DNA from: Catenulispora rubra
GTDB lineage: Bacteria > Actinomycetota > Actinomycetes > Streptomycetales > Catenulisporaceae
DNA: 64,000 bases
NCBI RefSeq assembly: GCF_015356825.1
Contig: NZ_JAACYW010000002.1
Location: forward strand, 62,001-126,000
Direction: 5' to 3'
Shown one piece after another: positions 1 through 9,015 of the stretch (position 1 is its first letter; each line of letters begins with the position of its first letter). Both the position numbers and the translations under genes were made by a program. The notes beneath the pieces are model-generated. The model was not told where the DNA came from. It made no database searches and saw nothing but the letters and a program-made list of their open reading frames with translations.

Positions 1-1
1 C

Positions 2-625
2 GGCGCCGCGCAGGGTGCCCGGCTCAGGCACCTGCAGGCCCAGCGCCTGCTGCTGCACGACAACATCGGGCTGCTGCGGCTGCTCGCCCAGCCCGATCTG
101 CCGCCCGAACTCGCCGGGCCGCTGCGCGGACAGGCGCTGGAGCTGGCCAACCGGGTTCGCCGGTTCCTCGACGACCTGCACACCGAGCCCGCACCGCGGC
201 CGCCCGCCGGGCCCGGCGGTCCGGTGCCGCTGACCGATGCCGTCTACGCGGCGGTGGACGGGTTCGGCGATCTGCCGCTGGAACTCAGCGTGGACCTCGC
301 GGCCGACGTACACGTCGTGCCGGCGGCGGCAGCGGCGCTGACCGGAGCACTGGCGACGCTGCTGGCGAATGTGCGGCTGCACGCGGACGCGCGGCTGGTC
401 GTCGTGCACGCCGACGCGGACGAGCTTGCCGGGTGGTGGGAGGTGACCGTGCACGACGACGGCCGGGGATTCGACCCCGCCGTCACACCGCTCGGTTTCG
501 GACTGCGGGAACAGGTCACCGGCGTGCTCACCCGCCATGATGTCAGCACACTGATCGGCTCCGAGCCCGGTGACGGTACGAGCGTCACGCTGCGCGGTCC
601 ATGGACGGAGAGGGGGCGATCGTGA
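2..625 (+). CDS. Sensor histidine kinase, C-terminal part (5' end outside window)
   Basis: The frame is open from base 2, so the N-terminal sensor region lies upstream of the window. The visible 207 residues begin with a helical stretch containing LLLHDNIGLLRLL, a position equivalent to the dimerisation/phosphoacceptor helix of NarL-partner kinases, and end in a HATPase fold with the G1-box motif DDGRGFDP followed by GFGLREQ. The N-box is weak (ANVRLHA), so ATP binding may be unusual. The stop overlaps the GTG start of the response-regulator gene by GTGA, indicating translational coupling and a cognate two-component pair. The signal sensed cannot be inferred. Confidence is high for the family and low for the function. 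Confidence 0.8.
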   Translation, partial: GAAQGARLRHLQAQRLLLHDNIGLLRLLAQPDLPPELAGPLRGQALELANRVRRFLDDLHTEPAPRPPAGPGGPVPLTDAVYAAVDGFGDLPLELSVDLAADVHVVPAAAAALTGALATLLANVRLHADARLVVVHADADELAGWWEVTVHDDGRGFDPAVTPLGFGLREQVTGVLTRHDVSTLIGSEPGDGTSVTLRGPWTERGRS

Positions 626-1266
626 CCCGGAGGGTCCGCGTCGTCGGAATCGACGACGACACGATCATGCGAGACGGGCTCGCGCTGCTGCTCACCGCGC
701 ACGACGTGACAGCGACCTTCCCGTCCGTCACCGAGTTCCTGCGTGCCGCGCCGCGGGCTGACGTGGTTCTGGTCGATCTGAAACTGAGCGGCACCGGCCG
801 CGTGGCCGAACTCCAGGGCCAGGCGGCCGTGCGCGCTGTGGCCGGAGCCGGATACCCGGTGCTGGTGTACACCAACGAGCGGCGCCGCGCCGTCCTGGTC
901 GGATGTCTTGCCGCCGGCGCGCGGGGTGTCGTGCACAAGGCGGAGCCGCTCGACGCCCTGGCCGACGCGGTCTCCCGGGTGGCGGAGGGCCACACGGTCA
1001 TCACCCAGGCGCTGACCGGTCTGGCCGAGCTCGCCGGGCGCCGCGGCCGGATCCCGTCCCTGTCGCCCCGACAGCGGGAGGTCCTCGCCGGGCGCGCCCG
1101 CGGTGAATCGTTCGCTGCGATCGCGGCACGGCTGTTCATCACGCCCAAAACCACCGAGGAGCACATGGCGAAGGTCACCGAGAAGTTCGCGGAGTATCTG
1201 CGCACTCACTCGCCGGCGGACTTGGAGCGCCACCTCGGCCTGGACCCGGCGGAGCTGTCGGACTGA
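622..1266 (+). CDS. NarL/FixJ-type response regulator
   Basis: This is a 214-residue regulator with an N-terminal receiver domain (GIDDDTIMRDGLALLL acidic pocket; VVLVDLKL carries the likely phosphoacceptor Asp) and a C-terminal LuxR-type HTH (LSPRQREVLAGRARGESFAAIAARLF, then TPKTTEEHMAKV). I chose GTG at 622 rather than the in-frame ATG at 601, because the GTG overlaps the kinase stop as GTGA and has a purine-rich GGAGAGGGGG run just upstream. It presumably acts as a phosphorylation-dependent DNA-binding regulator for the preceding kinase. The recognition helix (TTEEH) departs from the usual TVKxH pattern, so its target site may differ. Confidence 0.88.
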   Translation: MTRRVRVVGIDDDTIMRDGLALLLTAHDVTATFPSVTEFLRAAPRADVVLVDLKLSGTGRVAELQGQAAVRAVAGAGYPVLVYTNERRRAVLVGCLAAGARGVVHKAEPLDALADAVSRVAEGHTVITQALTGLAELAGRRGRIPSLSPRQREVLAGRARGESFAAIAARLFITPKTTEEHMAKVTEKFAEYLRTHSPADLERHLGLDPAELSD

Positions 1267-1350
1267 GACTCGGACACCGGCTCGAACGGCGGCAAGCGGC
1301 CGGGCGCCTGCGGGAAGTGCCGAGTGATTCACGAGATCTGGGAGGGAAGC

Positions 1351-1821
1351 ATGAACAGACGGAACTGGGCAGTCCTCGCCGTTGCCGCCGCGGCGGTGAT
1401 AGGCGGTGTGGCGTGGATGATGGCCGGCCGCGGAGGTGTTGGTCGGCAGGTCTCTGCGACCGACGGCCCGTGGCCGCCGAAGCCCGGGCGATCAGCGGGC
1501 GGGTTCACGGCGCAACAAGCGGTGACGCTCAGCGGTGACTTGGCCGCAGGTACCGACGCCGGAGTTCGCGCCGCCGTCGCACTGCCTGCGGGGCAATCCC
1601 TCGACCCAGGCACGCTGCGGCAGATCAAGGCACTGGGTCCGGTGGCGTTCGACAGCTCGACCTTCCACGACGATCAAGATGGCACGGCGACCGTCGTCGC
1701 GCGCCTCGGCGGCCAGGCCGGTCAGCCGGCCGCCGGCTCGGGCGGCGGATCGAAGTGGACGGTGCACCTGATCGACGCCGACGGCCAGTGGAAGATCAGC
1801 CTCACGGAGCCCGCGCGATGA
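1351..1821 (+). CDS. Small membrane-anchored or secreted protein of unknown function
   Basis: This 156-residue protein starts with MNRRNW and a hydrophobic segment (about residues 5-24) that is either an uncleaved anchor or a signal peptide. A Gly/Ser/Pro linker and a small extracellular domain follow, ending in KWTVHLIDADGQWKISLTEPAR, which resembles the beta strands of small lipoprotein-like domains. The ATG at 1351 is preferred over 1324 because GGGAGGG sits at a good distance before it. Its stop overlaps the next start (ATGA), so it is co-translated with the secreted hydrolase and may be an accessory factor for it. I do not recognise a named family. Confidence 0.7.
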   Translation: MNRRNWAVLAVAAAAVIGGVAWMMAGRGGVGRQVSATDGPWPPKPGRSAGGFTAQQAVTLSGDLAAGTDAGVRAAVALPAGQSLDPGTLRQIKALGPVAFDSSTFHDDQDGTATVVARLGGQAGQPAAGSGGGSKWTVHLIDADGQWKISLTEPAR

Positions 1822-3629
1822 ACCGGCTGCGGCGTCTTCTCGTCAGCGGCTGCGTCGTCGCGTTCGCTGCGAGCGCGCTGACGGCTTTCGTGAGCGGCCC
1901 CGGTACCGCTGCCGCTGGACCGATGTGCCCGAGGCAGCTCACCGGTTCCACCGCTGCGTCGAACAAGCAGTCCGCGACGAGCCGGCCGGTCGTCTTCGTG
2001 CACGGATGGACCGGCACGCCGATGACGGGAACCGCGGCGATGCTGACGCGGCAGCTGGGCGACCGGATCAATCCGTTCCAGTTCGACTACAGCACCTGGT
2101 CGTCCAATTGGGCTTCGAACCCGAACATCGCCTCCTGTCTGGCCGACTATGTGAACGGTGTCTCCGCCGCCTACCGCGCTGCCGGAGGCGACGGAAGGGT
2201 CGTCGTCGTGGCGCATTCGATGGGCGGCCTGGCGATCCGCTACGCCACCAGCGGACAGTACGTCGCCCATCCGATCCCGGCCGACGAGATCCCGTACGTG
2301 ATCACTATCGACACCCCGCACCTGGGCTCCCCCTGGGGCAACACCGGGATCGCGCTCATGAAGGAGCTCTACCAGGCGGTCTGGGGCGAGAAGCTGCCGG
2401 CACCCTGGGGCCAGGACGGCCAGAAATGCCTCGCACAGCACCAGCACGGCTCGGCTCTGCCCTCCGGCTGCGGAGACCTGCCGCCATGGCTGCCGGCCTC
2501 GGTCCACCTCGTCGAGATCGGCGGTGACGTGACGGTGGACCGGAGCCTTTTCGGCGTCACGCTCTACAGCATCCCGCTGAACGGCGACGGCGTCGTGACG
2601 CTCCCGTCCGAGCACGGCTACCCCGTTTCCGGGCCGAACGGCGAGCCGCCGCCGGGCCTTGCCACCGTGCGCTCCACCACCGACTCCTGCCGCGTCGGGG
2701 CGGGCGCGGTCGGGAATGCCGCCAGCACCCTGGTCGACCTCGCCCCCGGCGGATTCGCCGTGACGTCGATATTCGACTACATGACGCTGCAGGACCTCCA
2801 AAACAACACCTTCAGCCCCCGCGTCCAGGCCTACATGGGTGGGGCGACGCTCGCCGCGCCCTGCTCCCACATCGGCGTCACCAGCGACCAGAGCGCGATC
2901 GACCAGGTCACCGAGGCGATCAAGGCGGCGCTGGCCGGATCGGGGCCGACGGTGCGCACCCTCGACCAGCACTTGCTGCCCGATCCCGAGTACGGACCCG
3001 GATACACCACGAGCGGGACTTACTTGCAAGTCTCCGGAGCCGACGGGCTCGACGCGGTCAACGCCGCCCTGCGCCGCCTCATCACCGACGATCAGCAGCG
3101 GATGAGGGACAACTACCTCCAGATCTACGGCTCGGCCACCCAGCCCGGCTCCTACCCCGGGATCTACTCGTCGGACCCGAGCAAGGGAGAAGTGTCAGCC
3201 ACCACCGCAGTGGTCAGCGTCCTGATTCCCAGCACCGGCATCTTCCCCGGCGGCAACGACGGCGACCACTGGGTCTCCGCGACTATGCTGGTGCCGTCCG
3301 CCAAGCCGGTCACTTTCGACAGCCTGTTCGCCGACCCAGCGCGAGCGCGGGAAACGATCAGCGAAGCCGTGCTGGCCCACTTCCTCGACCCCGGCCAGTG
3401 CGTCGCGCAGCAACTCGCTGACCCCAGCGCCCCCGCCCGGCTGGGACTGGCTCCGACTCCGGACAACTACAAGCACTTCGCCATCACACCAGCCGGGCTC
3501 ACCGTCGGCTTCGACCAAGGGGAGATCGGCATGGAGGCGTGCGACCGCCAGTCCTTCACCATCGGCTGGCCGCAGCTCCGAAGCCTGCTCAGCCCGACCG
3601 GCCGAACCCTGGTCGCAGAACTCGGCTAG
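1818..3629 (+). CDS. Secreted alpha/beta-hydrolase (lipase/esterase-like)
   Basis: This is a 603-residue exported hydrolase. The start MNRLRRLLVSGCVV begins a Sec signal peptide of about 36 residues. The mature part opens with PVVFVHGWTG, the HG oxyanion-hole motif of lipases, and the nucleophile elbow is AHSMGG with Ser134. ITIDTPHLGSPWG follows, as in LipA/PGAP1-like lipases. The C-terminal roughly 300 residues are beyond the usual catalytic core and carry a segment resembling the DUF3298/RsiV type (VTFDSLFADPARARETI), which suggests an extra cell-wall or regulatory domain. The substrate (lipid or cell-wall ester) is not predictable. It overlaps the upstream small gene by 4 nt. Confidence 0.82.
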   Translation: MNRLRRLLVSGCVVAFAASALTAFVSGPGTAAAGPMCPRQLTGSTAASNKQSATSRPVVFVHGWTGTPMTGTAAMLTRQLGDRINPFQFDYSTWSSNWASNPNIASCLADYVNGVSAAYRAAGGDGRVVVVAHSMGGLAIRYATSGQYVAHPIPADEIPYVITIDTPHLGSPWGNTGIALMKELYQAVWGEKLPAPWGQDGQKCLAQHQHGSALPSGCGDLPPWLPASVHLVEIGGDVTVDRSLFGVTLYSIPLNGDGVVTLPSEHGYPVSGPNGEPPPGLATVRSTTDSCRVGAGAVGNAASTLVDLAPGGFAVTSIFDYMTLQDLQNNTFSPRVQAYMGGATLAAPCSHIGVTSDQSAIDQVTEAIKAALAGSGPTVRTLDQHLLPDPEYGPGYTTSGTYLQVSGADGLDAVNAALRRLITDDQQRMRDNYLQIYGSATQPGSYPGIYSSDPSKGEVSATTAVVSVLIPSTGIFPGGNDGDHWVSATMLVPSAKPVTFDSLFADPARARETISEAVLAHFLDPGQCVAQQLADPSAPARLGLAPTPDNYKHFAITPAGLTVGFDQGEIGMEACDRQSFTIGWPQLRSLLSPTGRTLVAELG

Positions 3630-3994
3630 ACGACACGATCAACCAGTACCCGGCGCACGCGGCATCGATGAGTTCACAGACGTGAACGTGACCACCAACA
3701 TCGCTGTCTGACTGTTCACCGTCTACGTCGTCACGATCCCGCCCACGTCGGCGTTCACCGCTGCGCAGGAAACGGCGCGGGAAGCGGTGAACGCGTGCGC
3801 CGACGGACAGGCCGCAGAAGAGTGCAAAAGGTCATGTAGAGGATGCCTTGCGGCGACGACCCAGTTCTCTGTTTGCTCTGAATCATGTCTCCGTTTGCCA
3901 TGAATCACGCCGGTTCGGGAGCTGCAACTGCGTATCGCGGCGTTGTCCTGGGTGAGGGCAACGCCCCTGTGCCCGCCAGTCGCAGGAGGTTCCC
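3630..3994 (+). other. Intergenic, no gene recognised
   Basis: No recognised gene, RNA or mobile element lies here. A short open stretch around 3735-3840 contains a cysteine-containing peptide (ACADGQAAEECKRS) with no start codon or ribosome-binding site, and may be a worn gene end. The last 14 bases hold the ribosome-binding site AGGAGG of the following membrane gene. Confidence 0.5.
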
Positions 3995-5368
3995 GTGGCC
4001 GCGTCACCCGAACTGTCCGAACGGCAGACCACCAGCGGCGGCCCCGACGAATGGCGCGCCGCTCCTCGGGCCTGGCCGCTGGGAGCCGACCAGACCGACC
4101 AGGCCGCCCTCGACCGGACGCTGATCGAACGTCGCCCCCGGCTCGTGCTGAACGACAGGCGGCTGTGGGCTCTGCTCGGCGGCTGGACGCTGTTGTGGTT
4201 CGCTGTCCTTGCCCGCCACGGCGGCTACTCCTGGCACTACTTCCGCCAGGCCGGCACGCTGCTGTTCGATGGCGCGGCCGCCGGTGCCCCGGCAGGCGGG
4301 CTGCACGTGTACGCGAACTACCCCCAACTGCAATTCGGCCCGGTCACCTTCGTCACAGCCCAGGGACTGCGCCTGCTGGACCCCGCTGGAGTGATTCCCG
4401 CCGAGGCGATCATGACCACTGTGGGGCTGTTCGTCCTGTACACCGTCCAGCGCATCACCGTCACCTTGCGCCCGGAACTGGCCGGCGACGCCCGGCTGCG
4501 CCTCGCCCTGCTGATCGGCGGCGGCGCTTTCCTCATCGGCTGGGTGGACCTGGCCGCCGGATACGGGCACCTCGACGACGTGCTGGCCCTGCTGTTCGTG
4601 ACGCTCGCGGCGTGGGCCCTGGTCTCGGACCTCCCGGCGGTCGCGGGGATCTGCTTGGCGCTGTCCGTGGACTCCAAACCCTGGGCGCTGGTTTTCCTGC
4701 CATTAGTGTTCGCCGCGTCCCGAGCAGCCAGGAAATACGTCGTGTTCTGCACGGCTGTCGCGGTGCTGCTGGCGTGGCTCCCGTTCGTCCTGGTGGACCT
4801 GCACACGCTTACCGCAGCCCAGTACGCCATCACCAACCAGCCCTCCTCTGCACTGCGTGCGCTGGGCGTCAGCTCGCCGACGACCCCCGGCTGGGATCGG
4901 CCGGCGCAGATCATCCTCGGGTGCTTGCTCGGCGCCGTCGCGATCAGACGCCGCCGTTGGCAGGCCGTCATCGTGCTGGGGATCGGAGCGCGCCTCGTGC
5001 TGGACCCCGGCGTCTACAACTACTACACCGTCGGCCTCCTGCTCGGCGCACTGTTGTGGGACATGCTGCGCATGCGGTGGCCAGTCCCCGTCTGGACCCT
5101 GCTGTCCGGCCTGGCGCTGGGTATCGCACCCTTGCTGACCTCGAACGCGACGTTGCTCGGCGATGTACGGCTGTGGCTGTTGCTCGGCTTGATGGCGGAC
5201 GTTCTGATCACACCGGCTCGCCGGTATCCACCCAGCGTCGACACCATTGCGCCGAGCCGTGCCCTTCGGCCCGCAAGCGGATCCGTGAGCTGGATGCGGA
5301 GGGAGACATACTTCGCAAGGCGGCCAGCTGTTCCCCGAGCCAGACGCGCTGGTGTGGAGCTCAAGTGA
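3995..5368 (+). CDS. Polytopic membrane protein, GT87/DUF2029-like
   Basis: This is a 457-residue protein with about 10 hydrophobic spans from residue 50 onward, starting at GTG 3995 behind a strong AGGAGG. Short loops such as YANYPQLQFGP and GYGHLDDVLALLF resemble membrane-embedded polyprenyl-phosphate mannosyltransferases of the GT87/DUF2029 group, where an acidic pair in the first loops is catalytic. The role would be transfer of a sugar to an envelope glycolipid; this rests on resemblance only. The last 35 or so residues (from about SRALRPAS) are not membrane-like. They are read out of frame through an IS3 OrfA relic, so the native C-terminus was probably lost when the IS inserted. Confidence 0.72.
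   Translation: MAASPELSERQTTSGGPDEWRAAPRAWPLGADQTDQAALDRTLIERRPRLVLNDRRLWALLGGWTLLWFAVLARHGGYSWHYFRQAGTLLFDGAAAGAPAGGLHVYANYPQLQFGPVTFVTAQGLRLLDPAGVIPAEAIMTTVGLFVLYTVQRITVTLRPELAGDARLRLALLIGGGAFLIGWVDLAAGYGHLDDVLALLFVTLAAWALVSDLPAVAGICLALSVDSKPWALVFLPLVFAASRAARKYVVFCTAVAVLLAWLPFVLVDLHTLTAAQYAITNQPSSALRALGVSSPTTPGWDRPAQIILGCLLGAVAIRRRRWQAVIVLGIGARLVLDPGVYNYYTVGLLLGALLWDMLRMRWPVPVWTLLSGLALGIAPLLTSNATLLGDVRLWLLLGLMADVLITPARRYPPSVDTIAPSRALRPASGSVSWMRRETYFARRPAVPRARRAGVELK
5263..5333 (+). pseudogene. IS3-family OrfA transposase fragment
   Basis: In the frame other than that of the membrane gene, this stretch encodes ARKRIRELDAEGDILRKAA. It matches the leucine-zipper region of IS3-family OrfA proteins (pattern RIRELExEnxiLkKAa). 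Only about 23 codons remain, with no start, no OrfB and no terminal repeat. The fragment forms the 3' end of the preceding membrane protein gene by readthrough in another frame. This is a clear fossil of an insertion or deletion event. Confidence 0.7.
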
Positions 5369-5448
5369 GACTACAGATGGTGTCGATTACGGCGTGTGGT
5401 CGCGCGTGGGATGCGGGCTGCTGCGGGACATCAGAGTAGAACCTTGCG

Positions 5449-5691
5449 GTGCCGGATGTGAGGGGCGCGGCGTTGCTGCCGCATCTGGATGAGCGGCAGC
5501 GACGGTTGTATTTGACCGCGGAGGCTGACGCGCTGGGGCACGGCGGGATCGCGGCAGTGGCCGCGCCGGCCGGTGCATGGCGCGAGGCCGAGCGTGCGGT
5601 CCAAATCGGTCCGTTCTTTGCCCGTGCGGCAAGGGGGTCGCGGAGGACGGCTGCCCTTCTGCCGGCGAGGAGGGAACTGTTGCGGGTTTGA
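5449..5691 (+). pseudogene. ISAzo13-like transposase N-terminal fragment
   Basis: The start reads LLPHLDERQRRLYLTAEADALGHGGIAAVA, which closely follows the conserved N-terminus of ISAzo13-family transposases (LxPHLDERQRRLxxAxEAxxLGxGGIxxVA). After this the similarity stops and the frame runs into unrelated residues and a stop, so the catalytic part is gone. It lies 120 bp after the IS3 relic and ends inside a long perfect inverted repeat, which suggests several insertion and deletion rounds at this spot. Confidence 0.7.
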
Positions 5692-5716
5692 TCGTGGATC
5701 AAACCCGCAACAGTTC
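5674..5716. repeat. Perfect 20-bp inverted repeat with 3-bp spacer
   Basis: Positions 5674-5693 and 5697-5716 are exact reverse complements separated by GTG; the left arm begins GAACTGTTGCGGG. As RNA it would form a very stable hairpin, but no T-run follows. It lies at the edge of the ISAzo13 relic and about 125 bp past the end of the leftward-reading permease gene. Possible roles are a bidirectional terminator, abutting IS ends, or a footprint of excision. Confidence 0.75.
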
Positions 5717-5843
5717 AGATGACGGGCAGGAGGATACCGGGCAACCCCGTTCGGCTCTGCCTGCGGCTTCATTCCGGGAGTCCCGTGCTGCGCGGAAGCG
5801 CGTATGGTGTCGCCGGGTTGTCGACGGGGTGTTCGGGCGATGG

Positions 5844-7055
5844 TCACTCGCTGCTGCGCAGTGCGGTGGTCGGCGCGAGCGCGGCGGCGCGTAGTGCCGG
5901 GTAGAGGCCGGCCGCCGCTCCGATGACGGCGGCGGCAGCGAGTCCTGTTCCGACTGCGGATCCCGGGATCAGGATGGTCCAGTTCCGGATTCGTGCGACG
6001 GTCGCGGTGGCGGCGATCCCCATCAGCACGCCGCCCGCGCCGCCGAGCAGGGCCAGTGCCTGGGATTCCAGGAGGAACTGTCCGGCGATGTGCCTGCGTC
6101 CGGCACCGAGGGCTCGCCGCAGCCCGATTTCGCCGCGGCGTTCGAGGACTGAGACGACCATGACGTTCGCGATGCCGATCCCGCCGACCAGCAGGGCGAC
6201 CGCACCGAGGCCGAGGAACAGTTGGGTGCCGGAGGCTCGCGCGGCGACGCGTGCGGTGAGGACGTCGGACGGGCGGCTGACGGCGACTTCGCCGGGTGTC
6301 TCGGGGTCGGCGGCGAGTGCCAGACGGGCTGCTGTGGCGGCGACCGTGTCTGTCGATGCTCTGATGTAGATGAGGCTGGGGTGCTCGTCGTAGCCGAATC
6401 CGGTGGCGGCTGCGGGCCCGCCGATGAGGACGGCCTGGTCGAGTTCCGGGGCGAGGACCTGCGCCTGCAGGATGCCGGCCACGGTGAACCACTGGCCGTG
6501 GCCGGACGCGGCGAGCCAGATTTGCTGTCCCGGCGCTGTCACGCCCAGGACGGTTGCGGAGTAGTGGCCGAGGACGGCCACCGGGTAGTGCTCGGTGGCG
6601 GCGTTGAGAAAGACCCCTGACTGAAGTCGCGCGTCAAGTGTCGCCGGGAGCGTGGAGTCGGCGGCGATGACGTCGATGCCGCCGGTCAGGTAGGGCGGCA
6701 CCTTGTCCGTGCGGTAGACGCGGACCGCGGGCAGGACGGCCGTGGGCGTCACAGCGGTGACCCCGTCGGTGCGCGCGAGCCCGGTGGCGGCGCTCGCGGG
6801 AAGCTCGGCCACCTGCCCGCCGATGGTCCGGCCGTTGGCGACGGTGAGCAGATTCGTGCCGAGGCGGTCGATCTGTGCCAGCAACGCCGCCTGGCTGGAC
6901 CGGGTGATACCGAGGACGGCCACGACGGCGGCGATGCCGATCGCGATGCCGAGGGCGGACAGCGCGGCTCTGAGCCGCCGGACGCGGAGCCCCAGCAGCC
7001 CCAGTCGGATCAGGTCCGCGGGGCGGATCCGGGAGTTGACGGCTGCGCGGGTCAC
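5844..7055 (-). CDS. MacB/FtsX-type ABC transporter permease
   Basis: This 403-residue permease has the MacB layout: an N-terminal TM helix (about 30-50, ALSALGIAIGIAAVVAV), a large periplasmic-core-like domain (about 60-270), and three TM helices in the FtsX domain (GLGAVALLVGGIGIANVMVVSVLERRGEIGLRRALGA and the following spans). The start is a GTG overlapping the ATPase stop (GTGA). It forms a mechanotransmission-type exporter with the preceding ATPase and adaptor. Such systems in actinobacteria export antimicrobial peptides or respond to envelope stress; the actual substrate is unknown. Confidence 0.9.
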   Translation of the reverse strand: MTRAAVNSRIRPADLIRLGLLGLRVRRLRAALSALGIAIGIAAVVAVLGITRSSQAALLAQIDRLGTNLLTVANGRTIGGQVAELPASAATGLARTDGVTAVTPTAVLPAVRVYRTDKVPPYLTGGIDVIAADSTLPATLDARLQSGVFLNAATEHYPVAVLGHYSATVLGVTAPGQQIWLAASGHGQWFTVAGILQAQVLAPELDQAVLIGGPAAATGFGYDEHPSLIYIRASTDTVAATAARLALAADPETPGEVAVSRPSDVLTARVAARASGTQLFLGLGAVALLVGGIGIANVMVVSVLERRGEIGLRRALGAGRRHIAGQFLLESQALALLGGAGGVLMGIAATATVARIRNWTILIPGSAVGTGLAAAAVIGAAAGLYPALRAAALAPTTALRSSE

Positions 7056-7870
7056 TGGTGTCTCCCGGTATTCTCGGCGTTCACGGTGTCCTGAGTGTTC
7101 TGGGTGTTCGCTGCCTCTCCTGTGTTCCGGGCAATGGCGGCGCGGCTGTCGCTGATGATCAACCCGTCCCGTACCTCGACGCGCCTGGGCATGGCGGCGG
7201 CGATGTCCCGGTCGTGCGTGATCACCAGCAGCGCCGCTCCGGCCTCGTGGAGCCTGTGCAGCAGTTCCATGACCCGTGCTCCGTTGGCCGAGTCCAGGTT
7301 CCCGGTCGGCTCGTCAGCCAGGATCAGCGTCGGCCGGCCGACCAGGGCCCGCGCGATCGCGACCCGCTGCCGCTCCCCGCCGGACAACTCGGCCGCACGG
7401 TGGCTTGCGCGGTGCGCCAGGCCCACCGTCTTAAGAGCCTGGTGCGCCGCCGTGATCCGGATCGAGGAGCGTGTTCCTCGATACAGCAGTCCCGCGGCGA
7501 CGTTCTCCACGGCGGTGAGCCGTTCCATGAGAAAGAACTGTTGGAACACCACGCCGACATGTCGTGCGCGCAGTCCGGACAGTGCCGCGTCGCTCAGGCC
7601 CGCCAGGCTCGCGCCGGCGATCCGGACCTGGCCGCCGGTGGGCCGGTCCAGGCCTGCGGCAAGGTGCAGCAGGGTCGATTTCCCCGACCCCGACGGGCCG
7701 ACGACCGCGGCCGACTCGCCGCGGGCCAGGGTCAGGTTGACTCCGCGTAGCGAGTGCACCGGCACCGCGCCCCGGTAGACCATGTGGACGTCGCGGAGTT
7801 CGAGAGCCGCAGGCTTCGCCGACCCCGCGGCCGTGCCCGCGTCGAGGCCAGTGCTCTTATGTGTTCTCAT
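7052..7870 (-). CDS. MacB/LolD-type ABC transporter ATP-binding protein
   Basis: This 272-residue ATPase carries all motifs: Walker A GPSGSGKST, Q-loop VFQQFFLM, signature LSGGERQRVAIARAL, Walker B LILADEPTGNLDS and the switch His in VITHDRD. The C-terminal tail is repetitive and polar (NTGEAANTQNTQDTVNAENT). It is translationally coupled to the permease and overlaps the adaptor gene by 4 nt upstream, so adaptor, ATPase and permease are made together. It powers the MacB-like pump at the cytoplasmic face. Confidence 0.93.
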   Translation of the reverse strand: MRTHKSTGLDAGTAAGSAKPAALELRDVHMVYRGAVPVHSLRGVNLTLARGESAAVVGPSGSGKSTLLHLAAGLDRPTGGQVRIAGASLAGLSDAALSGLRARHVGVVFQQFFLMERLTAVENVAAGLLYRGTRSSIRITAAHQALKTVGLAHRASHRAAELSGGERQRVAIARALVGRPTLILADEPTGNLDSANGARVMELLHRLHEAGAALLVITHDRDIAAAMPRRVEVRDGLIISDSRAAIARNTGEAANTQNTQDTVNAENTGRHQ

Positions 7871-9015
7871 GATGCGGGGACCTCGACCAGCGTTCCGTCC
7901 GACATCCCGGGGCCGGTGATCTCCACGGTGCCGCTGATGTCGTCGAACAGCCCGGTGGTCACCGTGACCGCCGACACGGTCCCGCCCGCGACGATCCGTA
8001 CCTGGTAGTCGTGATGTGGTCCGGCGATCAGCGCCATGATCGGGGCGGTCAACACGTGGCGGCGGACGGCGGTGACGATGCCGACTTGGACCGGTGCCCG
8101 ATCCCAGCCGGCCGCGGCGGCGGGCAGGGGGGTGTCCAGTCCGATCGTGACGTCGACGACCGGCGGCTGGCCCTGTTGTCCGGACCCGGATCCGCCGCCG
8201 TCAGGGAGCGTCGCCACGTGGCCGATTCTTGTGACGTGCCCGGAGGTCGGCGACCCGTCCGGAAGCGTGATCCGGACCGGAGCGCCGACCTCGACGCTGC
8301 TCTGCGCGTCCACGGACAGCGGCAGCAGGACCGCGGAACGGTTCGAGGTGGCGGTCAGGATCTGCGAGCCGGCCGAGACCAGCGCTCCCGGAACGACCGC
8401 GTCCTGCGTGACCCGCACAGTCTCCGGCAGGAACACCACAGAACCCAGGGCGAGTGTGCCGTCGCGCCGATTCACGGGAACGCCGAGCGCCGCGAGGAAG
8501 TGGTCGACGGCCGCGACGGTCGCGGTTCCATAGCGTCCATCGACTGCTAGGTGGGGACCGAAGCCGAGCGCGTGCAGGTTCTGCTGGAGCTGTCGGACAT
8601 CCGGGCCGTCGCTCATCCCGGGCGTGAACGCCCGCCACGCCGGGACGCTGCCCAGGAGAAGCGTCGTGGGCGTGTCGTCGATGTCGAACAGCCTGTTGCC
8701 GGCCGCGATGACAGTCCCGGGCGCCGGCAGCCAGGTGACGGTTCCGGCCCGCTCGGTGACGGCGGTGTAGTCGCCGTCGAAGCCGAGCGTCGCAGAGTCC
8801 TGGCGGGATTGCGTGATGTCCGCAACGTGGACTGTCGCCGTCGCGGTCGGGACGACGGCCGGCGGTGTCGGCCGGCGGTCCGAGGCGAACATTCCCCCCG
8901 CGTACGAGGCCGCCCCGCCGGCTGAGGCCACCAGGGCGACGGCCAGGGCTCGCAAGGCATTGCGATGGCGGGGCTGCGCGTCGAAATCCGGCTCCCCTGC
9001 GGGTGAACTGTTCAT
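7867..9015 (-). CDS. Membrane fusion (adaptor) protein with peptidoglycan-binding domain
   Basis: This is a 382-residue adaptor with one N-terminal TM segment (about 20-42, ALRALAVALVASAGGAASYAGG). A PG_binding_1 module follows near residues 120-175 (VRQLQQNLHALGFGP...DGRYGTATVAAVDHFLAALG), then barrel-sandwich/beta-barrel parts typical of HlyD/MacA adaptors. ATG 9015 is chosen because it overlaps the lipoprotein stop (ATGA). The peptidoglycan-binding module inside the adaptor is usual in Gram-positive MacA-like proteins and would anchor the pump to the wall. It is the second gene of a four-gene operon reading left. Confidence 0.88.
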   Translation of the reverse strand: MNSSPAGEPDFDAQPRHRNALRALAVALVASAGGAASYAGGMFASDRRPTPPAVVPTATATVHVADITQSRQDSATLGFDGDYTAVTERAGTVTWLPAPGTVIAAGNRLFDIDDTPTTLLLGSVPAWRAFTPGMSDGPDVRQLQQNLHALGFGPHLAVDGRYGTATVAAVDHFLAALGVPVNRRDGTLALGSVVFLPETVRVTQDAVVPGALVSAGSQILTATSNRSAVLLPLSVDAQSSVEVGAPVRITLPDGSPTSGHVTRIGHVATLPDGGGSGSGQQGQPPVVDVTIGLDTPLPAAAAGWDRAPVQVGIVTAVRRHVLTAPIMALIAGPHHDYQVRIVAGGTVSAVTVTTGLFDDISGTVEITGPGMSDGTLVEVPAS

